Assembly: GCF_000251145.1 (NCBI RefSeq)
Contig: NZ_AIDW01000031.1
Coordinates: 1-42,262, forward strand
DNA from: Sphingomonas sp. PAMC 26621
Lineage (GTDB): Bacteria > Pseudomonadota > Alphaproteobacteria > Sphingomonadales > Sphingomonadaceae
Length of the DNA: 42,262 nt
Direction: 5' to 3'
In this document: one piece after another, positions 8,238 to 18,700 of the stretch
Numbering within the stretch: the first letter of the stretch is position 1
Layout: the number at the start of each line of letters is the position of its first letter
Program-made: the position numbers and the translations under genes
The notes under the pieces: generated by a model
What the model saw: only the letters and a program-made list of their open reading frames with translations
What the model was told of the DNA's origin: nothing
Databases searched by the model: none

Positions 8238-10973
8238 ATGAGCACTATGGCGTCGCCTAATACTAGTGAGTACAATATCGACGGGCTAGACGATATTCGA
8301 TCGGTCGCACGCGAGGCGCTGGATGCATTTGGGGCAATCTCGACTGCCGCGCGCAGTGATCTGGGGCAACGCGGCGTCCATCTTGGTAGCCTCGCCATGG
8401 TCAACGAAGCGACTGCCGAAACCATTGCGCGCGATATGCGCGAGCGCAACGATCAGCGGATCGGCGATAGTCAGCGGCTGCAGCGCGAGCCCGCCATTGC
8501 CCGGCTCGTTATCGCCGACGAAGACGACGTGCGCGAAACGCTATATATCAGCGCAAGCGGCACGGTCGCTCAACAGACGGTCCGCTTGTGCAGTTATATG
8601 AGCCCCAAAGGACAGTTGGCGCCGCTCAGCATCGGCGATTACCGGAAGATCGCTCTACCCGGCGGTGCACGCGCGTTTGAGGTAATCGAGAAGACTACCT
8701 TCAGACCCATCGATTTAGCGAGCGAATGGGATTCGCAGCCAGCGGTGCATTTTCGCGAAAATTTGCCCCCGCTAACCGTTAGATCACTCCGCGACTTGCT
8801 GCGTGAAGATGGTTGGGATGAGGCAGGGATCGACACTGTCGAAGCTTGGCTTAACGATGGCGAAGCAATCGACGATGACAACGTGTCCGAGGGTATCAAA
8901 CGCGACACGCTGACCGCAATGCAGTTGCGAATTGCCCCAATCCTTGACACCTTTCAGGACCGGATTTTTCGTCTGCCACTCGACAGCGAAATTGCGGTAC
9001 TGGGTCCGCCGGGCACCGGCAAGACAACCACGTTGGTGCGGCGTTTGCGCCAGAAGGTGGATTTCGCCTATCTCGATCCTGAAACCGAGCGGCCATTAGT
9101 CGAGAATCCCGACGCGGCAGGGCTATCGCATGCTGATAGCTGGATCATGTTCACGCCAACGGAATTGCTGCGCCTGTATGTGAAGGAGGCGTTCGGCAAG
9201 GAAGGCGTACCGGTACATGACGACCGCATCCGGACATGGGATGATCACCGCCGAGAGATCGGACGGCGCAACCTGGGCATACTGCGCACAGGCACCGGGG
9301 GTGGCCTACAATTGCGCGCTGATGACGGCTTGCTGCTGGAAGCGACGCTGACCGAACAGATTGCCTGGTTCGAGGCGTTCGACGCACATCAGCAGGCGGG
9401 TTTTGTCACCACACTGACGACGGAGGCCGAGCGGCTTCAGCGGGCGAACGACCCTCGCCTTGTTGCGCTCGGGCGACAAATTGGCGAGGCAATCGTGCGC
9501 AGCGGTGACAGGCCACTCCAATTGCTTGGCGAACTCGCCGCCCTGTGGACGCGCCTGCGCGAGGTCGCCGGGACCCAGCGCGACGAAACCCGCGTTGCGC
9601 TGCGCGCTCCTTTGCTCACCTTTGGCCGCGACCGCCCAGGTTTTCTCAACTCGCTGACCGAGTTTGTTGGGATACTTAACAACGACTCTTCCGAGGAAGA
9701 CGAGGATGACGCCGACAGCGACGGTGATCAGGATGGCGACGATGCCGATCGTAGTCAGCCGCTCCGCGGGCGCCGCCTGGTCGAGGACGCTTTCATCCGT
9801 GCAATGCGTAGCCGTGCCATCGCGCAAGCCAGCGCTCGAAGCCCCGCCGCGGGTAGTCGTGCAGGACGGTTACTCGCCTGGCTTGTAGCGCAGGGCCTGC
9901 GCCTGCCCGATTTAAAACGCACGGGTGAGGCCTTGCTAGTTCAGCGCGCGGCTCTCAGGCTCGCGCGTGCCCCAAACGACTATCTAGGTCGCATACCGCG
10001 CCGCTATCGGCAGTTCCGCAGCGCGATGCGCGAACAGGCGCGATGGTATGCCGACACGAAGTCACGGCCGCAGGAGGTGCATCCGGCCGAGGTCGATCTA
10101 ATAATCCTTGCGATGTTACGCACTGCCCGCGCAATCGAATCTGACCGGTTGCTCAATCAGAGGCTTGCCGATCGTATGCCGCCCATGCTGAACGAGATCG
10201 CGCGGTTACGTCGCGATCAGGTGCTCGTCGACGAGGCGACGGATTTCTCACCGATCCAGCTCGCCTGCATGCGCATGCTGGCTAATCCACGGACCGCCTC
10301 CTTTTTTCTGTCGGGCGATTTCAACCAGCGCCTGACCCGGTGGGGCAGCCAGTCGGATGACGCGCTGTTATGGGTAAGCCCCGCTCTGCAAATCGAGCGG
10401 ATTTCGGTCACCTACCGGCAGAGCCGAAAGTTGGCGGCCTTTGCCCGCGCTCTCGGCAGACTGCACGGTTTTGCACTCGACGATCAGCCACCTGCCGATA
10501 TCGACAATGCTGGTGTGGATCCGGTCATCGGCTTGTCACTCACCACAATCGAGGATCAGGCTGACTGGCTTGCGGCGCGGATCGGTGAGATCAACCGCTT
10601 CACTGAGGGTGACATGCCTACCATCGCGGTACTGGCATGCGACGCCGATATGCTCGATCCGCTCGCGGAAACGCTGAGCAAACGGCTGGAGGACCTCAAC
10701 ATCCGCGCAGTCGCCTGTCCAAAAGGGCTGGTAAAGGGGCAGGCCGGCGACGTCCGCATCTTCGAGGTTGAACACATTAAAGGGCTGGAGTTCGAAGCGG
10801 TCTTTTTCATGGGCCTCGACGATCTGTACACTCGCGAACAAGAGATGTTCGATCGCTATGTCTATGTCGGTGCAACGCGTGCGGCCACCTTTCTGGGATT
10901 AGCGACCAGCGAGCCGTCGCTGCCCGGGCGACTCGCCGACCTGGACGCGGCAACGACGCTCGACCATTGGTGA
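8238..10973 (+). CDS. UvrD/Rep-like superfamily 1 DNA helicase
   Basis: 911 aa. The start at 8238 follows AGGAGAGGA and is preferred to an in-frame ATG at 8133 inside res. SF1A helicase motifs are in order: GPPGTGKTT (about 256-264, Walker A), VDEATDFSPIQL (about 664, motif II), SGDFNQRL (motif III), VTYRQSRK (motif IV), HIKGLEFEAV (about 846, motif V) and YVGATRA (about 875, motif VI). The N-terminal 230 residues are not recognised. A strongly acidic stretch rich in Asp and Glu at about 484-507 probably forms a disordered linker. No nuclease motif was found. It follows res by about 60 bases. Its TGA overlaps a downstream GTG start (GTGA), so it may belong to the next system rather than to the restriction locus. 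Confidence 0.85.
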   Translation: MSTMASPNTSEYNIDGLDDIRSVAREALDAFGAISTAARSDLGQRGVHLGSLAMVNEATAETIARDMRERNDQRIGDSQRLQREPAIARLVIADEDDVRETLYISASGTVAQQTVRLCSYMSPKGQLAPLSIGDYRKIALPGGARAFEVIEKTTFRPIDLASEWDSQPAVHFRENLPPLTVRSLRDLLREDGWDEAGIDTVEAWLNDGEAIDDDNVSEGIKRDTLTAMQLRIAPILDTFQDRIFRLPLDSEIAVLGPPGTGKTTTLVRRLRQKVDFAYLDPETERPLVENPDAAGLSHADSWIMFTPTELLRLYVKEAFGKEGVPVHDDRIRTWDDHRREIGRRNLGILRTGTGGGLQLRADDGLLLEATLTEQIAWFEAFDAHQQAGFVTTLTTEAERLQRANDPRLVALGRQIGEAIVRSGDRPLQLLGELAALWTRLREVAGTQRDETRVALRAPLLTFGRDRPGFLNSLTEFVGILNNDSSEEDEDDADSDGDQDGDDADRSQPLRGRRLVEDAFIRAMRSRAIAQASARSPAAGSRAGRLLAWLVAQGLRLPDLKRTGEALLVQRAALRLARAPNDYLGRIPRRYRQFRSAMREQARWYADTKSRPQEVHPAEVDLIILAMLRTARAIESDRLLNQRLADRMPPMLNEIARLRRDQVLVDEATDFSPIQLACMRMLANPRTASFFLSGDFNQRLTRWGSQSDDALLWVSPALQIERISVTYRQSRKLAAFARALGRLHGFALDDQPPADIDNAGVDPVIGLSLTTIEDQADWLAARIGEINRFTEGDMPTIAVLACDADMLDPLAETLSKRLEDLNIRAVACPKGLVKGQAGDVRIFEVEHIKGLEFEAVFFMGLDDLYTREQEMFDRYVYVGATRAATFLGLATSEPSLPGRLADLDAATTLDHW

Positions 10974-11107
10974 GTGCGACCGAAGCTTGCTCCCCAAATT
11001 GTCGGAATTTCAAATTGGCTTCAATCAGGTCCAAGGACGTGTTCTTTCAGGTCAAACATGGGGCGGTCGGACCAGTCACAGGATACGTTATCGCCGGGGG
11101 GCTCTAA
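10970..11107 (+). CDS. Short ORF coupled to the helicase; probably the 5' part of a frameshifted small gene
   Basis: 45 codons from GTG 10970, overlapping the helicase stop as GTGA, and ending with a TAA that overlaps the next ATG (TAATG). The composition is ordinary coding-like (RSKDVFFQVKHGAVG, TGYVIAGGL). The ORF ends right after a run of six G at 11096-11101. One additional G would fuse it in frame to the 101-codon ORF downstream and make a single protein of about 147 aa. No family is recognised. Confidence 0.45.
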   Translation: MSATEACSPNCRNFKLASIRSKDVFFQVKHGAVGPVTGYVIAGGL

Positions 11108-11412
11108 TGGAAGACGTTCGCACAGGGGACTGGCAGTCAGGGACGAGGTTCGGAAGATTCGATTCCAAAGTTCAAACAGCGCTGTCCGAAGTCCGCTTCG
11201 ACACGATCAACGCGGCACCCGTCGCGAACGGAGTCAGCTATCTGATCGTGGCCTACGAACTATGCGACTCAGTAGTATCTAAGAAGCGGACGATCGGCCA
11301 AGACTTACCGGCGATGACGCGGGATAGATGCCGTGTCCTGCTGCCTTGTCACGACCGCGCGTTTCCACATAATCTGGCAAACCAGCTTTCGCGTGCGGGA
11401 ACCGCGACATGA
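11107..11412 (+). CDS. Small protein of unknown function upstream of the DUF4297-like gene
   Basis: 101 codons from ATG 11107. The stop overlaps the start of the following nuclease-like gene (ATGA at 11409-11412), which is the main reason to believe it. The middle part (APVANGVSYLIVAYELCDSV) could form a beta-rich core. I recognise no family. It may be the 3' part of a gene that begins at 10970, given the six-G run between them. The position between a helicase and a nuclease/ATPase pair suggests a regulatory or bridging subunit, which is inference only. Confidence 0.45.
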   Translation: MEDVRTGDWQSGTRFGRFDSKVQTALSEVRFDTINAAPVANGVSYLIVAYELCDSVVSKKRTIGQDLPAMTRDRCRVLLPCHDRAFPHNLANQLSRAGTAT

Positions 11413-12659
11413 CGGAAACCGACGTTCTTGAAGCGCAGCGCGAAGCGACAGCAACGATCCGCGGGTACATGTATCAATTCGACGCAAGCATCCTCGCAGT
11501 GCTTAGCGCGACTAAATCTCAGACGGTCACCGTAGAAGGTGTAGAGGACTTCGACGTTCTCGAAGAAGATAGTCAGACGTACGGACAGGTCAAATATTAC
11601 GAAGCGCAAAAGCTCACAGACTCTACCTTGCGCGACGCCATTGTGCCGATGATCACAGGGTTCCTTCGATATCCCGCGAATGTTCGCCTAAGAAAGAAAT
11701 ACGTTCTCTACGGGTATTTCAAGGACTCAACTGATGTAGCAACGCAATATAAGCTTTCCGATATGAAGCGCATGCTCGTACGTTCACAGTACGCCACAGA
11801 TCCTAAAACAAAGATTCGAACTAAGAGCACGACAAACCTGCAGACTTCAATGGGCGCTTCTAATCAAGATCTAACCGACTTCTGCAATCGGTTCACCGTC
11901 GTTCTCAGCGAACCGTTCGACACACACCGATCCCAGGTCATTGAGGCGCTCCGGATCGCGCTCGATTTGGCGGACGATGAGGCAAGGTATTACAGCTATC
12001 CGTCGGCGTTCTCGTTGATGGCATCGCTCTCCAGTGCATCGATGAAAGCCGCGCGTACAACGACGCGCAACGATTTCCTTAATCAGATCAAGCCCAACGT
12101 CGCCGTCTATTCGGCTTGGGCGCTCCGCAGGGAAAGTGAAACCAGCTACTGCAAAATGATCCGAGAAGCGCATTTTGCCGGTCTTAACGTCGAAAGCCAT
12201 GATCGCTTTTTCATCATTGACCTGCCCGATACCGAAACTCTGGATATGTTGACGAGCTTGGTGCGCCACATCATCGGCGCGTGGAGCAGCCACACGTCTA
12301 GATCCAGGCCCGCGAAAGAGCGCTACGCACCATTCTTCTTTTTTCCTGGCATCGGCCCCGAAGATCTTATTCAGTTGAAGACGCGACTTATAGAGGAGAG
12401 GTATCGGATCACGGACGGTTATGCCTTCTACGGTGCGGCCTTTACCACTGAGCATCTACTTCTAGCCCAGACGACGCTCGAGCCAATTGCGGCCCGCATC
12501 GTCGCTGACGGTACGCAGCTACTCGCCGCTCTCGACGCATCCGTGCGACGCCGGCTTGTGATCCAGCTGCACGCCGGGAAACCGTTCTCTATCGATCCGA
12601 AGTTCCGGCAGATCTCAGTGCCGGTGCTAAGCGCGGCCATGGCCAGAAAAATAGTTTAG
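11409..12659 (+). CDS. DUF4297-like putative nuclease, partner of HerA
   Basis: 416 aa from ATG 11409. Residues 18-65 have the layout of the DUF4297/Cap4-type PD-(D/E)xK nuclease fold: GYMYQFD, then VEGVEDFDV (Glu43, Asp47) and QVK at 60-62, an arrangement typical of the catalytic E-D-QxK set. The remaining 350 residues are probably a helical assembly domain and are not recognised further. It ends 11 bases before the HerA ATPase gene. DUF4297 nuclease plus HerA is an established two-gene anti-phage pair that forms one large complex. The family call rests on the motif pattern and this neighbour, since overall similarity could not be tested. A related PD-(D/E)xK family paired with HerA is the main alternative. 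Confidence 0.65.
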   Translation: MTETDVLEAQREATATIRGYMYQFDASILAVLSATKSQTVTVEGVEDFDVLEEDSQTYGQVKYYEAQKLTDSTLRDAIVPMITGFLRYPANVRLRKKYVLYGYFKDSTDVATQYKLSDMKRMLVRSQYATDPKTKIRTKSTTNLQTSMGASNQDLTDFCNRFTVVLSEPFDTHRSQVIEALRIALDLADDEARYYSYPSAFSLMASLSSASMKAARTTTRNDFLNQIKPNVAVYSAWALRRESETSYCKMIREAHFAGLNVESHDRFFIIDLPDTETLDMLTSLVRHIIGAWSSHTSRSRPAKERYAPFFFFPGIGPEDLIQLKTRLIEERYRITDGYAFYGAAFTTEHLLLAQTTLEPIAARIVADGTQLLAALDASVRRRLVIQLHAGKPFSIDPKFRQISVPVLSAAMARKIV

Positions 12660-12670
12660 GGAGAGCAAAT

Positions 12671-14401
12671 GTGACGGACGACAACGATATCAATGCCGAG
12701 GTTGTCTCAGTATTTCCCAACAAAGTCCGTATTGCTGTTAATGATCTCTTTTCGTTTGAGATCGCTGGACAGTCTCTACGCGTCGGGTCATTCCTGAAAA
12801 TCTCCGACAACGATAATGTTTCGTTGATTTGCATCATCGAAAGTTTCTCAATCGAAATGCGAGCGAAGGGTGACGATCACCAACGCGTCTACATGATCGA
12901 TGCCTATCCACTTGGTACGCTCAAGGGGAACACCTTTCGGCGTGGCGGCGATGAACTTGCTATTCCACCCAAAAAGGTAGTGCCAGCTACGCGCGCTGAA
13001 ATTGCTGCCATTTACGCCAACGCCTTTGAGCAAGGGCAGAGGCTCTGCTTCTCATCGCTCACGCGACAACGCGACGTAAAGGTTCCCGTTTACGGTGACC
13101 GCTTTTTCAATAAGCATATTGCGGTGGTTGGCGCGTCTGGTTCGGGGAAGTCTTCAAGCGTGGCGCGAATTTTGCAGGAGGCAACTGCAGCTAAGTCTGA
13201 CGGATACACGGGACTTAATAATTCGCATATTGTGATTTTTGATATCCACGGCGAATACGCATCCGCGTTTCCAAGTGCCAAACTTCTGTCTGCCGACGAC
13301 ATCGTGCTCCCATATTGGTTGCTCAACGATGGCGAAATGAGCGACATGTTTCTCGAGTCTGGTGACAGCAACAATTATAATCAAGAAGCGTTGCTTCGGT
13401 CGATCATCACGCACTGCAAGGAGATGGCGAACCCCGGGGTCGCGAAGGTCAATTTTGACAGCCCTCTAAAGTACGACATGGCACATCTACAGACATGCTT
13501 TATGAACCTTTCTCGTGAGACAAAGGATGCGAACGATCCACTTACAATCAAAACCAAAGATGGCAACTCCGTAACATATGCAGATGACCGGGCACGGCTG
13601 ACGGCCTATTCTAATAATGTAATCGACTTTGCTATAAAGGCTCAGGGAAAGATCAATAACGGGCCCTATGCTGATGGCACGATCGATAAGTTTGTCAGGA
13701 GAATATCCGCAAAAGTTAATAACGCCCGCCTTGGTTTCATGTTTGGTTCAACAGCGCTTGAGGCGACCCTGGAAGACGTCATTCGTCAGATCACTGGCTA
13801 CGAAAAGACCTCCAGTGCTAACGTTACAATTATTGATCTAAGCGGTATTCCGTTCGAGGTGCTCAGCATCACCGTATCCTTGGTGACACGACTTCTGTTT
13901 GATTTTTCCTATCACGCGCGCCGCCAGACCGGTAAATGCGAAACGCCCTTCCTACTCGTTTACGAGGAGGCTCATAAATATGCGCCGCGGAGCGATCTCG
14001 CACGCTTCAAGGCATCGCTCAGTTCGATCGAACGGATTGCAAAGGAAGGCCGCAAATACGGGGTAAGCCTGATGATCTCGAGCCAGCGCCCATCGGAAAT
14101 TTCGGAAACGATTTTCTCTCAATGCAGCAATTTCTTGGCAATGCGGCTGACCAACCCGGATGACCAAGCCTATGTAAAACGTCTGCTGCCGGATACACTT
14201 GGCAATCTGACGGCCGGTTTGCCAGCACTTGAGCAAGGCGAGGCGCTACTCATTGGCGATGCAGTCGCGATGCCATGCGTCGTGTACGTCAATGAATGTT
14301 CGCCGCGGCCGTCTTCGAACGACATTCGGTATTACGAGATTTGGAAAAACCCGTGGCACGCGGCCGGCGTTTCCGACGATTTCGATCACTGGCTGAAGTA
14401 A
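12671..14401 (+). CDS. HerA-like hexameric ATPase of the DUF4297-HerA defence pair
   Basis: 576 aa from GTG 12671, preceded by GGGAGAG. The first 100 residues look like the beta-barrel HAS-barrel domain of HerA. The RecA-like core shows GASGSGKS (about 154-161, Walker A), FDIHGEY (about 190), YEEAHKY (about 431, Walker B with catalytic Glu) and SSQRPSE (about 470, sensor). Archaeal HerA works with NurA; bacterial copies next to DUF4297, Sir2 or other effectors act in phage defence as a hexamer that drives or regulates the nuclease. Codon use is somewhat AT-richer than the YhaN gene downstream. A perfect 6-bp inverted repeat follows the stop. Confidence 0.85.
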   Translation: MTDDNDINAEVVSVFPNKVRIAVNDLFSFEIAGQSLRVGSFLKISDNDNVSLICIIESFSIEMRAKGDDHQRVYMIDAYPLGTLKGNTFRRGGDELAIPPKKVVPATRAEIAAIYANAFEQGQRLCFSSLTRQRDVKVPVYGDRFFNKHIAVVGASGSGKSSSVARILQEATAAKSDGYTGLNNSHIVIFDIHGEYASAFPSAKLLSADDIVLPYWLLNDGEMSDMFLESGDSNNYNQEALLRSIITHCKEMANPGVAKVNFDSPLKYDMAHLQTCFMNLSRETKDANDPLTIKTKDGNSVTYADDRARLTAYSNNVIDFAIKAQGKINNGPYADGTIDKFVRRISAKVNNARLGFMFGSTALEATLEDVIRQITGYEKTSSANVTIIDLSGIPFEVLSITVSLVTRLLFDFSYHARRQTGKCETPFLLVYEEAHKYAPRSDLARFKASLSSIERIAKEGRKYGVSLMISSQRPSEISETIFSQCSNFLAMRLTNPDDQAYVKRLLPDTLGNLTAGLPALEQGEALLIGDAVAMPCVVYVNECSPRPSSNDIRYYEIWKNPWHAAGVSDDFDHWLK

Positions 14402-14417
14402 CCCGCTGCACGCGGGT
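14401..14417 (+). terminator. Hairpin directly after the HerA gene
   Basis: ACCCGC and GCGGGT form a perfect 6-bp stem around a TGCAC loop, beginning at the last base of the stop codon. There is no T-run after it, so it is at best a weak terminator or a 3' end-protecting hairpin. It could separate the HerA system from the YhaO/YhaN pair. Confidence 0.3.
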
Positions 14418-14508
14418 CGCAACATGGGGCGCTGCTACATTTGGTCCTTTGGGTTGGGTCTGGCCGACAGTCATTTCGCTCTGACTTGCAAGGTGGTAGA
14501 GGCCAAAC

Positions 14509-15762
14509 ATGTCTGGCAACCTTACCTTCATCCATGCGGCGGACATACACCTAGACAGCCCGCTGCATGGCCTGTCGCGCAGCGATGAGGCCTTCTCTCG
14601 CCTGGTGCGCGGCGCGACCCGCAAGGCGTTCTCCAACGTCGTGGATCTCGCGATTGAGGAAGGCGCTGCCTTCGTCGTAATCGCGGGCGATCTCTACGAC
14701 GGCGCGTGGAAGGACCAATCGACCGGCCAGTTCGCCATCGCCCAGTTGGCGCGGCTCACGCGCGCCGGCATCCGCTCGGTAATAGTCTTCGGCAATCACG
14801 ACGCCGAGAGCCGGGTCACCCGCCACCTGACGGCGCCAGAAGGGGTCTACAAGCTCAAGAGTGCGAAGTGCGAGAGCGTGCGGTTCGACGATCTTGGCGT
14901 CGTTGTGCACGGCCGCAGCTACAAGGAAGCGGCCACTACCGAAAACATTGCGTCGACCTACTGCCCGCCGGTCGCGGGCATGTTTAACGTCGCGCTACTC
15001 CATACGGCTTTGGACGGGCACGAGGGACATGCCAATTACGCACCCTGCAGTCTCGGGGAGCTGCAGGCGGCAGGGCACGACTACTGGGCGCTAGGCCATG
15101 TCCACGATCATGCCATTCGATCCGATCACCCCCATGTCGTCTTTGCCGGCAATACCCAAGGGCGACACATTCGAGAAACTGGCGCCAAGGGCGCTGTAGT
15201 GGTCCGGGTCGAAGAAGGTGCAATCGTCCATGTCGAGCACCGTGCGACGGACGAGGTGCGCTGGGCGCATGCTCGGGTAGATGCGATCGGCGCCGCAGAC
15301 CCGATGGAAGCGCTAGCCGCGATCCAGGCGCAGCTACGTCCCGCCGTCCTTGGCGCCGATGGTCGTCCGCTGGCCGCGCGTGTCTCGATCACCGTCGATG
15401 GTACTCTCGCGCAGCGCTTGCGTGCTGATCCGGCTTGGTTCGAGGCCGAGGTTCGCGGCCATGCAGCCGGTGTCTCAGACGTCCTGTGGATCGAGCGCGT
15501 GAAGATCATCGCAAACGACGCCGCAATGCCTATCGGCCTGCCGCCCGAGTTGATGGACCTACTAGCGCAGGCGCTTGATGATCCTGACTGCGCGCGTGCA
15601 ATCGAGAGCGCCATCGCCCCGCTGACCGCAAAGCTGCCGACAGACATCGGGGATCCCGACACGGCACCATTGCTCGCGTTTGCACGCGAACGGAATGGCG
15701 CAGCACTGGTCCGCGCTGCCCGGGCGCTTGTCGAAGCACGGCTCGGCGAGAGCACGCATTGA
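14509..15762 (+). CDS. yhaO: SbcD/YhaO-like metallophosphoesterase (DNA repair exonuclease)
   Basis: 417 aa. Calcineurin-type phosphoesterase motifs are all present: ADIHLD (residues 11-16, DxH), AGDLYD (59-64, GD), GNHD (95-98) and GHVHDH (about 196, GHxH). These bind two metal ions, normally Mn2+. The family cleaves DNA ends together with an SMC-like partner, as Mre11/Rad50 and SbcD/SbcC do. The next gene encodes such a partner and overlaps this stop (TGATG). The roughly 150-residue C-terminal part should hold the partner-binding region. It resembles the Bacillus YhaO type more than SbcD, judging by the partner. Whether it serves repair or defence here is open; its position behind two defence systems hints at the latter. 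Confidence 0.85.
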   Translation: MSGNLTFIHAADIHLDSPLHGLSRSDEAFSRLVRGATRKAFSNVVDLAIEEGAAFVVIAGDLYDGAWKDQSTGQFAIAQLARLTRAGIRSVIVFGNHDAESRVTRHLTAPEGVYKLKSAKCESVRFDDLGVVVHGRSYKEAATTENIASTYCPPVAGMFNVALLHTALDGHEGHANYAPCSLGELQAAGHDYWALGHVHDHAIRSDHPHVVFAGNTQGRHIRETGAKGAVVVRVEEGAIVHVEHRATDEVRWAHARVDAIGAADPMEALAAIQAQLRPAVLGADGRPLAARVSITVDGTLAQRLRADPAWFEAEVRGHAAGVSDVLWIERVKIIANDAAMPIGLPPELMDLLAQALDDPDCARAIESAIAPLTAKLPTDIGDPDTAPLLAFARERNGAALVRAARALVEARLGESTH

Positions 15763-18700
15763 TGCGCTTTCGCCGGCTGGAACTCCTACGATACGGTGGC
15801 TTTGCCGATCGCGTGTTTGATTTTGGAAGTGACGGCCCTGACCTGCATCTCATCGTCGGGCCCAACGAGGCGGGCAAGTCGACGGCGCTGCAGGCTATCG
15901 GCGACTTCCTGTTCGGCATCCCCGCGCAGAGCCGGCAAAACTGGCGCTATGAATATGCTCAACTCCGCTTGCGGGCAGTAATTGAGCATGACGGCGAGCT
16001 GCTCGACATCACCCGGCGCAAGGGCAACCGGGACACCCTGCTTACCGCTGACGGCACACCCTTCAAATCGGATCCACTGGCATCGTTGCTCGGCGGAATC
16101 GACCGTGCAGGGTTCGAACGAATGTTCGGGCTCGATCATGCCAAACTGCGCGAAGGCGGAGCCAGTATCATAGGCGGCCGGGACGACGCCGCTCGGATCA
16201 CACTCGAGGCGGGCACCGGCGTCTCCCATATCGGTAGCGAGCTCGCCAGGCTGACTGAGGCAGCCTCGTCGCTATTCAAGGCCGGCGGACAGAACCCTCC
16301 GGTGAACCGTCTTATGCGGGAGCGATCAGAGGCGCTGGCGCAGGTGCGGCAAACATCGATCACCGATGCCGACTGGACACAGGCCCGGCAGCGCCGTGCC
16401 GACGCCGAGGCGCGCCGCACTGCGCTGATCGACGAGGCAGACGCCCTCGACCGTGAGCAGGCCCGCCTGGACCGGGTGGGGAGGGCGCGGGTGCCCTTCG
16501 CCCGTCTAAGCGTCGCGCGAGCCGAACTAGCTGGTCTCGAGGAACTGCCTACGCTGGCGCAAGATGCGGCGACACAGCTGGCTACTCTTCGCGCCGATCG
16601 CGTTACGGCCACCGAACTTGCGGATCAGGCGAAGGGGGAGTTGGCGCGCGTCGAAGAGGCGATCGCCGGTATCGAGCGGCCCGGCATCATCGTGTCCGAA
16701 CAGGATCGTATCGAGGCACTGGAAGAGCAACGACCGGTCATTGCTAAGGCGGCAGGCGACTTGGACCGGCGTCGCACGGAGCTGGACCGGATCGATACCA
16801 AGCTGGCCGCTGCCCTGGCGGAAGCACGGATCACACCGGGACAAGCAATCCCCTCTGCCGGGTGGCGCAAGCGTGCGGCCGCGCATCTCGATGCCGTTCG
16901 GGAGCTGAAGGCGCGTGAGGTCGTAGTTGAGAAACAGCAGGTCAAACTGGCCGGCGACCGCGCTGCGGTTGAGCATGACCTCGGGGCGGTCAGCGATGCG
17001 ATCGACCCGGCCGACCTGATTGCGACGCTTCAGCTCTTGCCTGCCGATGCGGAAACGCGGTTGGCGGACGCTACCTTGGAGGCTGAGCGGAAGCGGACGC
17101 TCGCAGCGGAACGGCTATCCGATCTTACCCCGTGGCAGGGATCGATCGCGAGTCTACGCACGCTTGGCGTACCTACCGAGGCGGAAGCAGCCGTGGTCCG
17201 AAGTGCTGTCGAGACGGCCCAGAATGACGCAGCTGGTGCGCGCAAGGAGGGCGAGACCGCGCAAACCAGCGCCATCCGAGCAGACGCGAGGCTGAAGGGT
17301 TTGATCGCCGGCGGATCGCTTCCGACTCCTGACGTGATTGCAACTGCCCGGCAGCAGCGCGACGCTCTCGTTACCGAGGTCCGCGAGCGGCTGGCGACGC
17401 CCTATACCGGAGACCACGTTCGGATTGGCGACGCACTTGGCCACTCGATCACAGAGGCCGATCGATTGGCTGACCGACGCGATGCTGAAGCAGCCCGCGT
17501 CGCCGAATATGTCCTGACGACCGTCGCCCGCGATGAAGCGAATGCACTGGTGGCCGCGGCGCATCAGCGAGAGGCCCGATATCAAGCAGCGTTGGATCTG
17601 GTTGGACAAGGCTGGGCCGAACGATTGCAGACGCTGGGCTTCGAGCGGGTCATCGCACCTGCAGACCTCTCCGGGTGGCTCACGAAGCGCTCGGCAGCGC
17701 TGGAGGCTGATCGGGACGCGGCGTCCGCGGAACTGGCACTTAAAGCGCTGACTATCCGGTTCGGGGAGACACGCACCGCGATCGCAACCGCTCTTTTGGC
17801 AGTGAAGGGACAGGTCGCAGCATCCGACGATCCGAAATTAGTGCCGCTGGCTAGCGGTCATGCTGCTGCGCTGACGACCGCCTCAGCCGATCGCGATCGG
17901 CTGCTGGCTGCCCTGGCCACGATCGAACGTGCGTCGGGTGAGCTTGCAGTCGAGGTTGCCGAACTGGCGCGCGCACGAGTGTCGCTCGATCAAGAACGGG
18001 CAGTGCTGGCAGGGGAGGCAGCACTTCCTGCCGATGCCAGCGAGACTGTCCTTGCCGACGCTCTCGTAGCCATCGCCCACGTTACTGAGGAAACCGGGGT
18101 ATGGGATTCGATCGCGCGGGAGATCGAAGGCATCGAGCGGGACCGGTCGGCGTTCAATGCCGAGCTGGCAGCCGTGCTTGTTGTGCTGCAGGTTACCGGC
18201 TCTGCCGACACGGTCGAGCACGTGCGGCGACTGGCGACTTCGTTGCGCGCAGCAATACGCGCGCGTGATACGTTAGCGAGCCTTGAAAAGGATCGCGCGC
18301 GCATCACCCGCGAGCTTGACCAGGCGGAGCGTCGGCTTGCCGGCATTGCCGTCGCGATCGATACACTGATGCAGGCGGCCGGCACGACGGATGAAGTCAG
18401 CCTAGACGGCATCATCGCAAGCGTTGCCCGGCGAGACTTTCTTCAATCGTTGGAACGCGAAGCGCTCGACGAACTTGCAGGTGCCGACAACGGCGCCGGG
18501 CTTGATACGCTGGCCGATGAAATTGCCGGTGTGTCGGTCGAAGACGCCTCAAGCGCTCGAGCTCGGATCGACGACCGCCGGCGCGAAGTGGCAGCTGAGC
18601 GAGAAATCGTCGGACGAGCGCTGAACGCGGCGGACGAATTGGCCGGCCGAGCGGCAAGCGAAAGCGCTGCTGCTGACGCACAACAGACAGCTTCCGAGAC

